Assembly: GCA_002162685.1 (NCBI GenBank)
Contig: MAAQ01000002.1
Span: 124,001 to 188,000, forward strand
Direction: 5' to 3'
Length of the DNA: 64,000 nt
DNA from: Flavobacteriales bacterium 33_180_T64
Lineage (GTDB): Bacteria; Bacteroidota; Bacteroidia; Flavobacteriales; Flavobacteriaceae
Part shown: piece by piece, positions 44,181 to 53,368 of the stretch
Position numbering within the stretch: the first letter of the stretch is position 1
How the letters are laid out: each line of letters opens with the position of its first letter
Position numbers and translations under genes: made by a program
The notes under the pieces: generated by a model
The model's input: only the letters and a program-made list of their open reading frames with translations
Databases searched by the model: none
Told to the model about the DNA's origin: nothing

Positions 44181-45413
44181 TTAATTGTCTTGTTTTTTTA
44201 TAAATAAATGAGGACTTAATAATAATGTACCAAAGATACCCCAAACTAATATATTATAATAATAATAAACTCCAGGAACCAAACCGATACTATCGACAAA
44301 ATACATTCCTAATAGCATCATGGCAAAGATTCTTATTTTTTTATGAATTTTAAAAACATTTCTAATACTTCGTATTAAGAAAACAATTAGAAAGATCAAA
44401 CCAATAATACCATTAACCATAAGGACTCTTAAATATTCATTATGTACAGGCTTATTTAGACCATCTCCAAACCACTGAAAGAAAACAGATTGCTCAGTAG
44501 ACCAAAAATGCCAATGTTCTTGCCAGATATAACCTCTACCTGCAAGCGTATATCGCGCATCTTTAACCGTTCCTGATTGATAGCCAACTTCTTTACTAAA
44601 CAACTGTTCTATACTAGCAGTAAAAGCATCTCCAAAAATCAAAAAAACTATAGCTCCACCAATAACAATAGCCAATAAATGCTTCGCTCTTGATTTTGAA
44701 AACACTAACAATAGTACAATCCATAACCCTATAATACCAACTGCTGCTTTACTAAACACTAGATATACTGAAAAAAGTGCACCAAGAGATACCAAAACAA
44801 TTCTAAGTTTTGAAAACAAGGTATTGAGTTTAAAAACAAAATTATATAATAACGCTGCAATTATAGTCATTAACCCATAAAATCGCACAGGAAATGCATC
44901 ATGGTAAAACCCTACGTACCTAGTTAAACCAACAGTTGCTCTTTGTTGAAAAATCACTCCTGTTTGAAATTGAAACATACTAACCAAAACAGGAAAAATG
45001 CCACAAATCATAATAGCTATCAATAATTGTTTCAATCTTTTTTTACTATTAACTAATATTGGTATTAAAAAAAAACCTAAAAAGATATTAATGTTTATGA
45101 TTAGAATTTGAAATGCTCCTAATGGTTTAGTTGGGAAAGCCCAAAAAACACCTAATGATAATGCTATAAAGAAACACGCAGCTAAACCCCTCCATGATTT
45201 TGGAAAATATTTTTTTTCTTTAAAAAGTTTGAAAAACATAACAGGGAATAGAATCCCTTGAATAGCTAATATTGAAATTGGACCAAACTTTATATTCCAA
45301 AATGCATCCACTAATGATTTTGTAGCAACAATTAATAAAAAAGCAGCAAACATACCTTTTTGCAACCTAATTAAAATTGACACTAATAATATTAATATTG
45401 GGATAAATATCAT
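44181..45413 (-). CDS. O-antigen/capsule polymerase (Wzy/ligase-like) candidate
   Basis: 410 residues with ten or more hydrophobic helices, starting MIFIPILILLVSILIRLQKG. A large periplasmic loop after the eighth or so helix contains RYTLAGRGYIWQEHWHFW and GDGLNKPVHNEYLRVLMVNGIIGLIF. This phrase pattern (Gly-Arg then His-Asn-x-Tyr-Leu) is typical of O-antigen ligase/polymerase (PF04932-like) proteins. In a locus with Wzx and Wzc it is the likely repeat-unit polymerase. Overlaps the CapK-like gene by 4 nt. Confidence 0.82.
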   Translation of the reverse strand: MIFIPILILLVSILIRLQKGMFAAFLLIVATKSLVDAFWNIKFGPISILAIQGILFPVMFFKLFKEKKYFPKSWRGLAACFFIALSLGVFWAFPTKPLGAFQILIININIFLGFFLIPILVNSKKRLKQLLIAIMICGIFPVLVSMFQFQTGVIFQQRATVGLTRYVGFYHDAFPVRFYGLMTIIAALLYNFVFKLNTLFSKLRIVLVSLGALFSVYLVFSKAAVGIIGLWIVLLLVFSKSRAKHLLAIVIGGAIVFLIFGDAFTASIEQLFSKEVGYQSGTVKDARYTLAGRGYIWQEHWHFWSTEQSVFFQWFGDGLNKPVHNEYLRVLMVNGIIGLIFLIVFLIRSIRNVFKIHKKIRIFAMMLLGMYFVDSIGLVPGVYYYYNILVWGIFGTLLLSPHLFIKKQDN

Positions 45414-46798
45414 TTCAAGTTTTGCAAAAGAAGAATATGTTTTCCTCTTGGTGTTTTTTTTATTTTTTCAACAACTTTAATTGTAACATCTAAAGTATTT
45501 ACAGCAACTTTATTTTGGAGTGATTTTTTAAAACCTTTTATTTCTTTTTCACTCATCTCCTTTAATTGAACAATATGCACAAAAATCTCTCCTAATTTAT
45601 TTTGAATTATTTGGATTTCTTTTATAAACTCAAACTCTTTATGATGCTCTCCAAAAATTAACGAAGTTAGAGATACTTCTGTTCCATCTTTCAAATAAAT
45701 AACACTTTTATCACGCCCTTCAATATTTTTTAAAATTACTATTGCAGAATTTTGAAATTCATTAACATCTGAAATTTCACCAAAATCTCCTGTGTCATAC
45801 CTCACTAATGGCATCACTTCATTATCAAATCCTGTAGCTATAATTTTTCCTATTTTATTTGTAGAAGTAATAACATTATCATTTTCATCTAACAATTCGA
45901 CATACCCATAAAATGAATGAAATTCAAAATTTCCTGTTTGTGCATCTCTTCCTGCATGAGCAAGACATTCAGAGTGTCCGTACCAATTAACAATATTTGC
46001 ATTGTAAAACAATTTAAAATTATTTAAATCAATATCAGAAAGACCTTCAGAACCTAAATAAACAGTATTTACGTTTAATGCAAATTTATTAGAATTAACA
46101 TACGCCTTATAAACTTTCGTAAAGATAGATAACGAAGAAGGGTATGCATGTATAAACTCTGGTTTAAAACTACTAATTTTCTTATTTATCTTATGAATTG
46201 TAGCTTCATTAATAAGATTACAATTTAATATTAGTTTATTGTCTAATGAATTATATTCAAAAGCTTTATTATTTTTTAATGATTTGCCTCGTATCATTAA
46301 TATTGGTTTCCCTTTTTGATATCCATTATTACCCCAATACCAATCAAAATGTGCTTTCTCTTTAGGTCTTGTTTTACCTTTGTGAATGTAAAAAGTAAAT
46401 GGAGTACCTGAAGACCCTCCTGTATTTGCTTTTAAAAAATAAGATTGTTTTTTATTATTTAAAAACAACGATCTATTACTATTAATTACATCCTTTGTTA
46501 TTATAGGAAGATTCTGAAAATCATCAATTGATTTAATCGCTTTATAATTTTTATAAAATTCAATATTGTTTATAGCTTGATTTACATTCTTTATTAATAA
46601 TTTTTCAGTTTCTTGTTGTGTTTCGGCTTTATTTAATTTTTGAAATCTAATAATCCTATTTGCATATTCATTATAAAACTTACCATATTTTATTTGATTT
46701 GGTATTATTCTATAAAAATAACCAACAAAATGTTTAAACCAAAAAGGCGATCTATGATATAGATTCAAAAACGGATATAATACATCTTCCAAAGCCAT
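45410..46798 (-). CDS. CapK-like phenylacetate-CoA ligase-family adenylating enzyme
   Basis: 462 residues of the ANL superfamily as found in capsule loci (CapK). Motifs are the P-loop KANTGGSSGTPFTFYIHKG, the middle segment NWYGHSECLAHAGRDA, and PLVRYDTGDFGEI, with the C-terminal KKTPRGKHILLLQ containing the catalytic-type Lys. The substrate may be an acid that is adenylated and then transferred to a sugar. Local base composition looks more A+T-rich than the flanking genes, and this could be transferred DNA. The exact reaction for CapK homologues is not established. Confidence 0.85.
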   Translation of the reverse strand: MALEDVLYPFLNLYHRSPFWFKHFVGYFYRIIPNQIKYGKFYNEYANRIIRFQKLNKAETQQETEKLLIKNVNQAINNIEFYKNYKAIKSIDDFQNLPIITKDVINSNRSLFLNNKKQSYFLKANTGGSSGTPFTFYIHKGKTRPKEKAHFDWYWGNNGYQKGKPILMIRGKSLKNNKAFEYNSLDNKLILNCNLINEATIHKINKKISSFKPEFIHAYPSSLSIFTKVYKAYVNSNKFALNVNTVYLGSEGLSDIDLNNFKLFYNANIVNWYGHSECLAHAGRDAQTGNFEFHSFYGYVELLDENDNVITSTNKIGKIIATGFDNEVMPLVRYDTGDFGEISDVNEFQNSAIVILKNIEGRDKSVIYLKDGTEVSLTSLIFGEHHKEFEFIKEIQIIQNKLGEIFVHIVQLKEMSEKEIKGFKKSLQNKVAVNTLDVTIKVVEKIKKTPRGKHILLLQNLK

Positions 46799-46817
46799 AA
46801 ACTTAACTTATCTCAAT

Positions 46818-47231
46818 TTATAATTCCCTAATAACTCTTACCGGGTTTCCTATAGCCAAAGAATTTGCCTCTATATCTTTATTAACAATACTTCCTGCTC
46901 CTATAACAGTACCACTACCTATTGTAACATTCATTAAGACGACAGAATTCACTCCAATAAAAACATTATTTTCAATAACGATTTTACCTCTTGGGCTAAT
47001 ATTTGGATTCATTTGTTTTATTGCTCCATCATGAGCCAACAACACACAACCACTGGTTATATGAACATTATCTCCTATGATAATTTCTCCAAACTGTGTG
47101 TCTATTTTCGCTCCTAGACTTATAAAGGTGTTTTTTCCAATCTTAACACCATTCATTCTTAAATAACTATAGTGTATAAAACGGATTATTTGACCAACAT
47201 ATAACGTAACCTTTCTAACTATTTTTTTCAT
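46818..47231 (-). CDS. Hexapeptide-repeat O-acetyltransferase
   Basis: 137 residues of left-handed beta-helix: KIGKNTFISLGAKIDTQFGE, IIIGDNVHITSGCVLLAHDG, IVIENNVFIGVNSVVLMNVT, IGSGTVIGAGSIVNKDI. A short basic N-terminus precedes the coil. The conserved His in CVLLAHDG fits the catalytic base of CoA-dependent acetyltransferases. It should decorate a sugar of the repeat unit. It overlaps the following GT gene by 17 nt. Confidence 0.9.
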   Translation of the reverse strand: MKKIVRKVTLYVGQIIRFIHYSYLRMNGVKIGKNTFISLGAKIDTQFGEIIIGDNVHITSGCVLLAHDGAIKQMNPNISPRGKIVIENNVFIGVNSVVLMNVTIGSGTVIGAGSIVNKDIEANSLAIGNPVRVIREL

Positions 47232-48387
47232 TGTATACCGAATTGAATAATGTTATGTATTTTTCAACTACTCTGCTTTCTTTGAATTCTTTATCAAAAG
47301 TAACTTTCCCATTATTTGAAAGATTATCTCTTAATTTTTCATCTTCCAAAAGTTTTATAATTTTTTGTTCAATACTAGATACATCTCCAGGTTGTACTAG
47401 GACTCCATTAAAATCATTTATTACAAAATCTTTATTAGCGCCAACAGGAGTCGTTAGTATAGGCAATCCTGCAGCCATAGATTCTAATACAGATCTTGAA
47501 AATCCTTCAGAATAAGATGGTAATATAAAAATCCAACTCTGTCTAATTAAGTTCATTTTCTCTTCTCCTGAAACAATACCTTGATTAACATAGTTCTCTT
47601 TATATTTCGAATTTAAAATTTTTGATTCTACTTCAAAAGGATCTTCATAAACGATTCTTTCTCCCGTAATCTGATTATATTTAACACCAGGTTCTCCTCT
47701 TCTGATATTTCCACAAAAAATAAACTTAACATTTGGAAACTTAGACGCTACTTTAGGTATTGCTTTTACTATATCAGTATAACCTTTAGCTTTTGTAAGG
47801 TGTCCAAAAAATAGAATTTGTGGGATTTCATTCAAAGGCTTTCTACTTAAAGTTGAAAATACATTATCCACAGTATTTGGTATAACATTAACTCTGTTGT
47901 CATCAATCAAACCCTCAAACTGATTCCTTAAACAATCAGATTGCACAACAGCTTTATCCACAAATTTACATGCATATCTAATGATTTTCTTACTTAAGGG
48001 CCTAAATCTTTTATAATTTATATTAAAATGACTACCTCTAAAGTGTATTATTTTTTTAACCTGAAAAACTCTACATTGAAAAATAAACCAAATATCTCTT
48101 CCAAGCCATCCTATTTCAGTCGGTGTAACTAAATGATAAGCAACATCTGGCCGCTTAAAAAGTAGGAGTTTAAATAATTTAAAATTAAATGTAATAACAG
48201 ATTTGAATGCATTTAAATCTATTCTACCCTTTTTTGAATTATCTTTCCTAACATTAGTATTAAGAAAAATAATATCAAAATGATTCTTCAGGTCTGATTC
48301 TAATAATTGCTTAGTACTTAGCTCTGGCCCTGAATAAGGTGGAGGAAAAGGTCCAATAAACAGTACTTTTAATTTTTTATTTTTCAT
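47215..48387 (-). CDS. Glycosyltransferase family 4
   Basis: 390 residues of GT-B fold. The N-terminus VLFIGPFPPPYSGPELSTKQL has the Gly-rich acceptor loop. The C-terminal domain has PQILFFGHLTKAKGYTDIVKAIPKV and the E-x7-E-type motif PSYSEGFSRSVLESMAAGLPILT. It retains the nucleotide-sugar site of GT4 enzymes and probably adds one sugar to the lipid-linked repeat. Overlaps neighbours by 17 and 11 nt. Confidence 0.92.
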   Translation of the reverse strand: MKNKKLKVLFIGPFPPPYSGPELSTKQLLESDLKNHFDIIFLNTNVRKDNSKKGRIDLNAFKSVITFNFKLFKLLLFKRPDVAYHLVTPTEIGWLGRDIWFIFQCRVFQVKKIIHFRGSHFNINYKRFRPLSKKIIRYACKFVDKAVVQSDCLRNQFEGLIDDNRVNVIPNTVDNVFSTLSRKPLNEIPQILFFGHLTKAKGYTDIVKAIPKVASKFPNVKFIFCGNIRRGEPGVKYNQITGERIVYEDPFEVESKILNSKYKENYVNQGIVSGEEKMNLIRQSWIFILPSYSEGFSRSVLESMAAGLPILTTPVGANKDFVINDFNGVLVQPGDVSSIEQKIIKLLEDEKLRDNLSNNGKVTFDKEFKESRVVEKYITLFNSVYNEKNS

Positions 48388-49462
48388 TTAAGGCAGATAG
48401 TATTTGTTGCTTCCATATATTAACATTTAAATGTTTAGAAGTGTTATAAGCATTTTGACAAAAAACTTCGATTTCATTTCTATTCTTTAAAAACATCTCT
48501 ATTCTATTAAAGTTACCTGCTAAAATAAATCCATTGTATTCATCCTTAAGATAGCTAATCTCTGGCCCATGTCTATCTGCTTGTAATGTCGCATATGGTC
48601 TTCCATAAGCAAAGGCATGATTTATTGACAGCCCTGATAATCCTGGCACAAATACAAGGCTAGCCTTTTTCATGATTGGGGCAATTTTCTCTTCATCAAT
48701 TAATGTTCCATGCCAAGTAATCTTTGAGTTCGTTAAGAGTGCTTCTTGCACAATACTATTCTCAGGACCATCTCCAATTATTTCTAGCCTATAATTCTCT
48801 TTTGACTTATTACAAAGGTCATTAAAAAAATCAATCAAAACTTTAACTCTTTTAATTTTTATTAACCTTCCTATAAAGACTAAAGTAATTACATCTTTTG
48901 ATGGCATTTCAAAATCATACCATTTTTCTACTTCAGTAGTATCAATAGTATTATTTGCCCAGTAAGCTTTTTTAGGATTTATCAATTTATTTTTAATAGC
49001 ATTTGAACAAGACTTTTCAGTATAAAAAATCACTTTATCAAAACATCTATAAAACCATTTTGAAATAAAAACATCTAATCGTTTCACCTCACCTTCTTTA
49101 GGCTTAACATGTTCATGATTGTAAGAAAAAAGTTTAACTTTTTTATAGAGGACTCTTAATAAAAGAGCATAAATAAATAATAAAGCGTTCTTTTTTTCCG
49201 CAGGAATTAAGATCCAATCAAAACCTGAAAACTCTCGCCTTAAAGCTTTTCTAACTAGCATAGAAAAACCGAAGTTAGCCTTTGGTATATTAACCTTCAT
49301 ATGTTTAAAGTCCCAATCTTTCTCCAATTCTTTATCACCCATGTTTTCCCTACCTGCTCCCGAAAGAATAGTAAGTTCAACATTACTATCTTTAGCCAAG
49401 TGGTTTAAAAACCGTGCTTTATAATGATTAAAATTTGGTGCTAACCACAATACTTTTAACAT
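48377..49462 (-). CDS. Glycosyltransferase, GT4-like with altered donor motif
   Basis: 361 residues starting MLKVLWLAPNFNHYKARFL. The GT-B C-terminal half contains ITLVFIGRLIKIKRVKVLIDFF, NYRLEIIGDGPENSIV and HGTLIDEEKIAPIMKKASLVFVPGLSGLSINHAFAYGRP. The usual E-x7-E of GT4 enzymes reads GLSGLSINHAFAYG, so the first conserved Glu is missing. Activity or donor preference could differ from the neighbouring GT4. It overlaps the downstream GT by 11 nt. Confidence 0.85.
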   Translation of the reverse strand: MLKVLWLAPNFNHYKARFLNHLAKDSNVELTILSGAGRENMGDKELEKDWDFKHMKVNIPKANFGFSMLVRKALRREFSGFDWILIPAEKKNALLFIYALLLRVLYKKVKLFSYNHEHVKPKEGEVKRLDVFISKWFYRCFDKVIFYTEKSCSNAIKNKLINPKKAYWANNTIDTTEVEKWYDFEMPSKDVITLVFIGRLIKIKRVKVLIDFFNDLCNKSKENYRLEIIGDGPENSIVQEALLTNSKITWHGTLIDEEKIAPIMKKASLVFVPGLSGLSINHAFAYGRPYATLQADRHGPEISYLKDEYNGFILAGNFNRIEMFLKNRNEIEVFCQNAYNTSKHLNVNIWKQQILSALNEK

Positions 49463-49466
49463 AATG

Positions 49467-51365
49467 CTACAACCATTTTTTATACCAATTAATCAAGAAA
49501 TATATAGTCCAAATATTATTTGTATACTGTTCGTTTCCTGCTTTTAATAACTTTAACTGCTTATTAATTTCTTCCAAATTAAACAAGTTGGTATCTTTAT
49601 TAAATTGAACGATATTATCTTTAACACCATTATAAATAGTGTCTTTTGCCCACTCTTTAATAGGTAAATTAAAGCCCATTTTTTTTCTATAGAGAATTTC
49701 ATTGGGCAATATTCTTTCCAATGATTTTTTAAGAATGTACTTATTTACACCATTCTTAATTTTATATTTTCCAGGTATAGATAAGGCTAATTGAACCATT
49801 TCATGATTTAAAAATGGACTTCTAGCCTCTATTGAATGTGCCATTCCCAACCGGTCTGCTCTAAACAAAAACCGTTCTGTTACAGCTTGCTTATATCCTG
49901 AATAGCACAACCAATTGATATAGTCAAATGGATGACCATCTAAAAAATCATGATATTCTCCCTTTAACTGTTTGACATAATCATATGATGAATGCCCGTT
50001 TATGATTGTTTTAAAATCATTCGACAATATGTTATTTTTAACACTTTCTTTCATTCCGCCAGCTCCTGGCCAATAAAAGTCTTGTTGATTGTATAATCTA
50101 TTTGTAATTTCAGAAAGCGGACTATCAGGTCTAATTTTTTCTACAATTGAGTTTGTAAGTCCTTTCATAAATTTAGGAAGCTTATTAGCGACCTTAAAAT
50201 ATTGGTAAGTCTTCACGTAACGTTCATAATTTGAATACCCGCTAAACAACTCATCTGGCCCATCTCCATTGAGCACTACCTTTATATTTTCTTCTTTTGC
50301 TAATTGAGATATAAAGTAGATAGGGATTGCTGTGGTATCTGCCTGAGGTTCGTCATATATATCTGTAATTTTTGGAATAAAATCTAAAAGATCATTTGGA
50401 GTGACTTCTTTAACAAAATGATTTGTATCATAGCGTTTCGCTATCTTTTCGGCATAATGTAATTCGTTATAATTAGGCTGATTTTCAAAACCAATAGTAA
50501 ATGTTTTAATTTCGTTAGGCGTATTATCACGCATAAGCGCCACAATTGCTGAAGAATCTACACCTCCACTCAAGAAAGCACCAACAGGCACATCTGAAAT
50601 CATTCGTAGCTTTACAGATTCTTCCAATTTATGATATACCAAATCTTCCAATTCTTTTTCCGAAGAAAACTGAAGAGTTTTATGTTTTAAATCATTAAAA
50701 GATTCATAAGTTTTAATTCCATTTTTAGTCACTATCATATAATGACCTGGCTTAAACTTGGAAATCCCTTTAAACATTGAATTTGGAGTAGGCACAGAAT
50801 TTAATGTTAGGAAATCATACAATACCTTTTCATCAATTTCCTTTTTTATCCATGGCAATTCAAAAAGTGCCTTAAGCTCTGATGTAAATGAAAAACTACC
50901 ATTCATTTCTGTAAAATACAATGGTTTCTTCCCTGAGCGATCCCTTGCTAATAGAAGTTCCTGTTTCTTTGGATCCCAAAGTGCAAAAGCAAACATTCCA
51001 TTAAGATGTTGCAACATATCAACACCAAGTTTTCTATATAATTTTAAAAGGGTTTCTGTATCAGAATGCGACTCAAATACGTCATCATTTAAAAATTGCT
51101 TGTTCAACAACTGATAATTAAACACCTCTCCATTGTATACAATGGTGTTTTTAGCCACACTATCATGCATTGGCTGATGACCAGCATTAGATAAATCGAG
51201 GATACTCAAACGTGTTTGTCCTAAGCCTAATCTATTACTCTCATCTATCCAAACCCCATTATCATCTGGTCCTCGATGTGCCAACTTAGCATTCATGGAA
51301 GATACAGCGTCTTTTAAATTGACACTACTAGTTGCTAATTGAAATATTCCGTTAATACCACACAT
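49467..51365 (-). CDS. asnB: Asparagine synthase-like amidotransferase of the polysaccharide locus
   Basis: 632 residues with an N-terminal class II glutaminase (MCGINGIFQL, nucleophile Cys2; AHRGPDDNG; NTIVYNGEVFNYQ) and a synthetase domain with the ATP PP-loop GAFLSGGVDSSAIVALM and NGDGPDELFSGYSNYER. Housekeeping AsnB makes asparagine, but copies inside polysaccharide loci often amidate uronic acids or transfer ammonia to sugars. This placement between two glycosyltransferases favours the second role. Which one is correct cannot be decided by sequence alone. Confidence 0.93.
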   Translation of the reverse strand: MCGINGIFQLATSSVNLKDAVSSMNAKLAHRGPDDNGVWIDESNRLGLGQTRLSILDLSNAGHQPMHDSVAKNTIVYNGEVFNYQLLNKQFLNDDVFESHSDTETLLKLYRKLGVDMLQHLNGMFAFALWDPKKQELLLARDRSGKKPLYFTEMNGSFSFTSELKALFELPWIKKEIDEKVLYDFLTLNSVPTPNSMFKGISKFKPGHYMIVTKNGIKTYESFNDLKHKTLQFSSEKELEDLVYHKLEESVKLRMISDVPVGAFLSGGVDSSAIVALMRDNTPNEIKTFTIGFENQPNYNELHYAEKIAKRYDTNHFVKEVTPNDLLDFIPKITDIYDEPQADTTAIPIYFISQLAKEENIKVVLNGDGPDELFSGYSNYERYVKTYQYFKVANKLPKFMKGLTNSIVEKIRPDSPLSEITNRLYNQQDFYWPGAGGMKESVKNNILSNDFKTIINGHSSYDYVKQLKGEYHDFLDGHPFDYINWLCYSGYKQAVTERFLFRADRLGMAHSIEARSPFLNHEMVQLALSIPGKYKIKNGVNKYILKKSLERILPNEILYRKKMGFNLPIKEWAKDTIYNGVKDNIVQFNKDTNLFNLEEINKQLKLLKAGNEQYTNNIWTIYFLINWYKKWL

Positions 51366-52394
51366 TTAGTTTCTGTTTTTTGATTTATCATCAAATGTCT
51401 CTATCACCTCTAACCATCGCTTTTCGAAATATCTCATATCAAACTGTTTAACAAAACTATATCCCAATTCACCACGTTTCTTTTTTTCTTCAATACAACA
51501 CATTATTTCTTTGTCTAATTGCGAATAATCGGTTACAATTTTCTGCCCTGATCTTTGCAATAATTCTCCCATTCCACCAGTCCCAGAACCTATTACAGGA
51601 GTTTTCATCAATAAGGACTCATGAGCAATTCTATTCCAACCTTCAGGCATTGTTGACATAGCTAAAACGACATCTGCCATTTCAAGAAGTAAAGGGAATT
51701 CGTTTTTAGGTAAATAAATAGACTTAACAGCACTATTTTGTGGCGTATTTTTTCCAGAAACAACCAAATTATATTTTGAATGGTCAAGATGTCTTAATAT
51801 CTCCTCCACCCCTTTTCCTTTACTATATTTTCCTAAATAAATTGTAGGCTTATTCCTATCTAATTGCAATTTATTTTTTAAATTATCTATTTTAGAAACT
51901 CCAAATTGATAATCTTTATCCTCGTATGAATTATAAATAATTTCTATATTTTTAATTTGTTTTTCCTCCAAATAGGTCTTCCAAAATTGAGAAACCACTA
52001 CTACTAAATCAACTTCTTTTAGTTGCTTTAGTAATTGTTTAAGAAACCATTTCCCTAAAATTGATTGTTTGGCTAAGTTTTCATCTATATGATGAATCAT
52101 AGCAATATTAAATTTATTCTTATCTAGTTTATTACATGCCAACACATAAGGATCTGCAACACAAATATCAGCATCAATAGTTCTTTTGTGTTGCTTCAAA
52201 TAATATTTAATAAAATTTTCGTGTTTTACATAATGCGTATTAAGCGTTACATTATACTTTTTTTTAATTGCATTAATTGCATCGATTTCATAAAGTGTAC
52301 CACCTGTAAACTGTATGTTTTTCGTGTTTTCAAAATATGCCAACATTGCTGAAGACTTGGTAAGCCATTGTATTTTAATTCTATCCTTACTCAT
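51366..52394 (-). CDS. Glycosyltransferase family 4
   Basis: 342 residues. The C-terminal GT-B half has KPTIYLGKYSKGKGVEEILRHLD and the E-x7-E-like motif MPEGWNRIAHESLLMKTPVIG followed by SGTGGMGELL. The N-terminus (IKIQWLTKSSAMLAYFENTKN) is unusual, with few acceptor-loop glycines. It adjoins asnB with no gap and overlaps the upstream nucleotidyltransferase-like gene by one base. Confidence 0.9.
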   Translation of the reverse strand: MSKDRIKIQWLTKSSAMLAYFENTKNIQFTGGTLYEIDAINAIKKKYNVTLNTHYVKHENFIKYYLKQHKRTIDADICVADPYVLACNKLDKNKFNIAMIHHIDENLAKQSILGKWFLKQLLKQLKEVDLVVVVSQFWKTYLEEKQIKNIEIIYNSYEDKDYQFGVSKIDNLKNKLQLDRNKPTIYLGKYSKGKGVEEILRHLDHSKYNLVVSGKNTPQNSAVKSIYLPKNEFPLLLEMADVVLAMSTMPEGWNRIAHESLLMKTPVIGSGTGGMGELLQRSGQKIVTDYSQLDKEIMCCIEEKKKRGELGYSFVKQFDMRYFEKRWLEVIETFDDKSKNRN

Positions 52395-53353
52395 TATTTA
52401 TACACTTTTAAACTAGAGGTTAAAGTCATAAAATAAGGCAAGTGTTTTCTATTATAATCTCCTACCTGATCAGCATATTTAAAATACGCATCTATAATAT
52501 TTGGTGCATCAACTTTTAAAGGCACATCTACTCTAAAATCGTTTAATCTATTAAGGACCTTAAAGTATTTTTTATCAAGAACATTAAATGCATCAGGAAT
52601 TACAAACCCTTTTTTTGAAAAGTCTAATGTATTAGCATTATTAATCTCAATATTAGGCGCTATTTTAAAATTCAAAGCTGGAGCATAAATCGAATAATCA
52701 TTAAAAAGTGACACTAAAAACAATTCGTATGCCTTAAAAAACTGATTAAACCACTCTTTAATATCTTTCTTAGAAACTTTTCCTTCTAACCAATTATTCC
52801 TTAAATAAATACCTTGATCGACCAATTCAATAAGACCTTCAGGATGAATATTTAAAAACTCAAAATCATACGGCAAGGCTTTTATATGTAAGAATAGCGA
52901 CCTCAATTTAATTGTCTTATAGGCTTTTTGAACAACTAAATTGACATACATTTTAAACAAAAATTCTAATGCGATTTGCTCTTTTAAAAGCGATTGATCT
53001 GACCCTTTAGTGTGATTTTTAAGATCTATATCTTGACCATATAACAACCTAAAATTATGAAAAAATGTAAACTTCAAACATGACTTAAAATGAGTTTCCG
53101 AAGCCCCATATAAACCATGAGTGAAAAGATAATTACCAATATCGGAGTTATTAGATCTCGGATTTAAATCATATGTAAAATCATCTTCAAAAACAACGAC
53201 TAAGTCTATATCTGAAATCCCCGGAGTTGACAAACCACCTATTTGGTAGATCGACTTTACCCCTTTAACTTTAGATAAGACTTCAACCTGCTTATCCATT
53301 ACCTTATAATAGGCATCTTCATTGAATTTCTGTGGAATATCTACGATTCTCAT
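52394..53353 (-). CDS. Nucleotidyltransferase-fold protein, unknown substrate
   Basis: 319 residues. The N-terminus carries a nucleotidyltransferase signature: YQIGGLSTPGISDIDLVVVF (Gly39-Gly40, Asp48 and Asp50), the hG[GS]-x9-13-DhD pattern of the pol-beta-like family. The rest is helical and not recognised. A second protein with the same signature is encoded nearby at 54227, on the other side of a sulfotransferase gene. It may transfer a nucleotidyl or phospho-group to a sugar or alcohol, or be an inactive fold. Function unknown. Confidence 0.75.
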   Translation of the reverse strand: MRIVDIPQKFNEDAYYKVMDKQVEVLSKVKGVKSIYQIGGLSTPGISDIDLVVVFEDDFTYDLNPRSNNSDIGNYLFTHGLYGASETHFKSCLKFTFFHNFRLLYGQDIDLKNHTKGSDQSLLKEQIALEFLFKMYVNLVVQKAYKTIKLRSLFLHIKALPYDFEFLNIHPEGLIELVDQGIYLRNNWLEGKVSKKDIKEWFNQFFKAYELFLVSLFNDYSIYAPALNFKIAPNIEINNANTLDFSKKGFVIPDAFNVLDKKYFKVLNRLNDFRVDVPLKVDAPNIIDAYFKYADQVGDYNRKHLPYFMTLTSSLKVYK

Positions 53354-53368
53354 ATACAGTTTTACGAT

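Noticed and set aside
50758-51114. 118-codon frame opposite asnB
   Set aside because: It is the antisense shadow of the AsnB glutaminase domain, whose motifs are intact on the minus strand.
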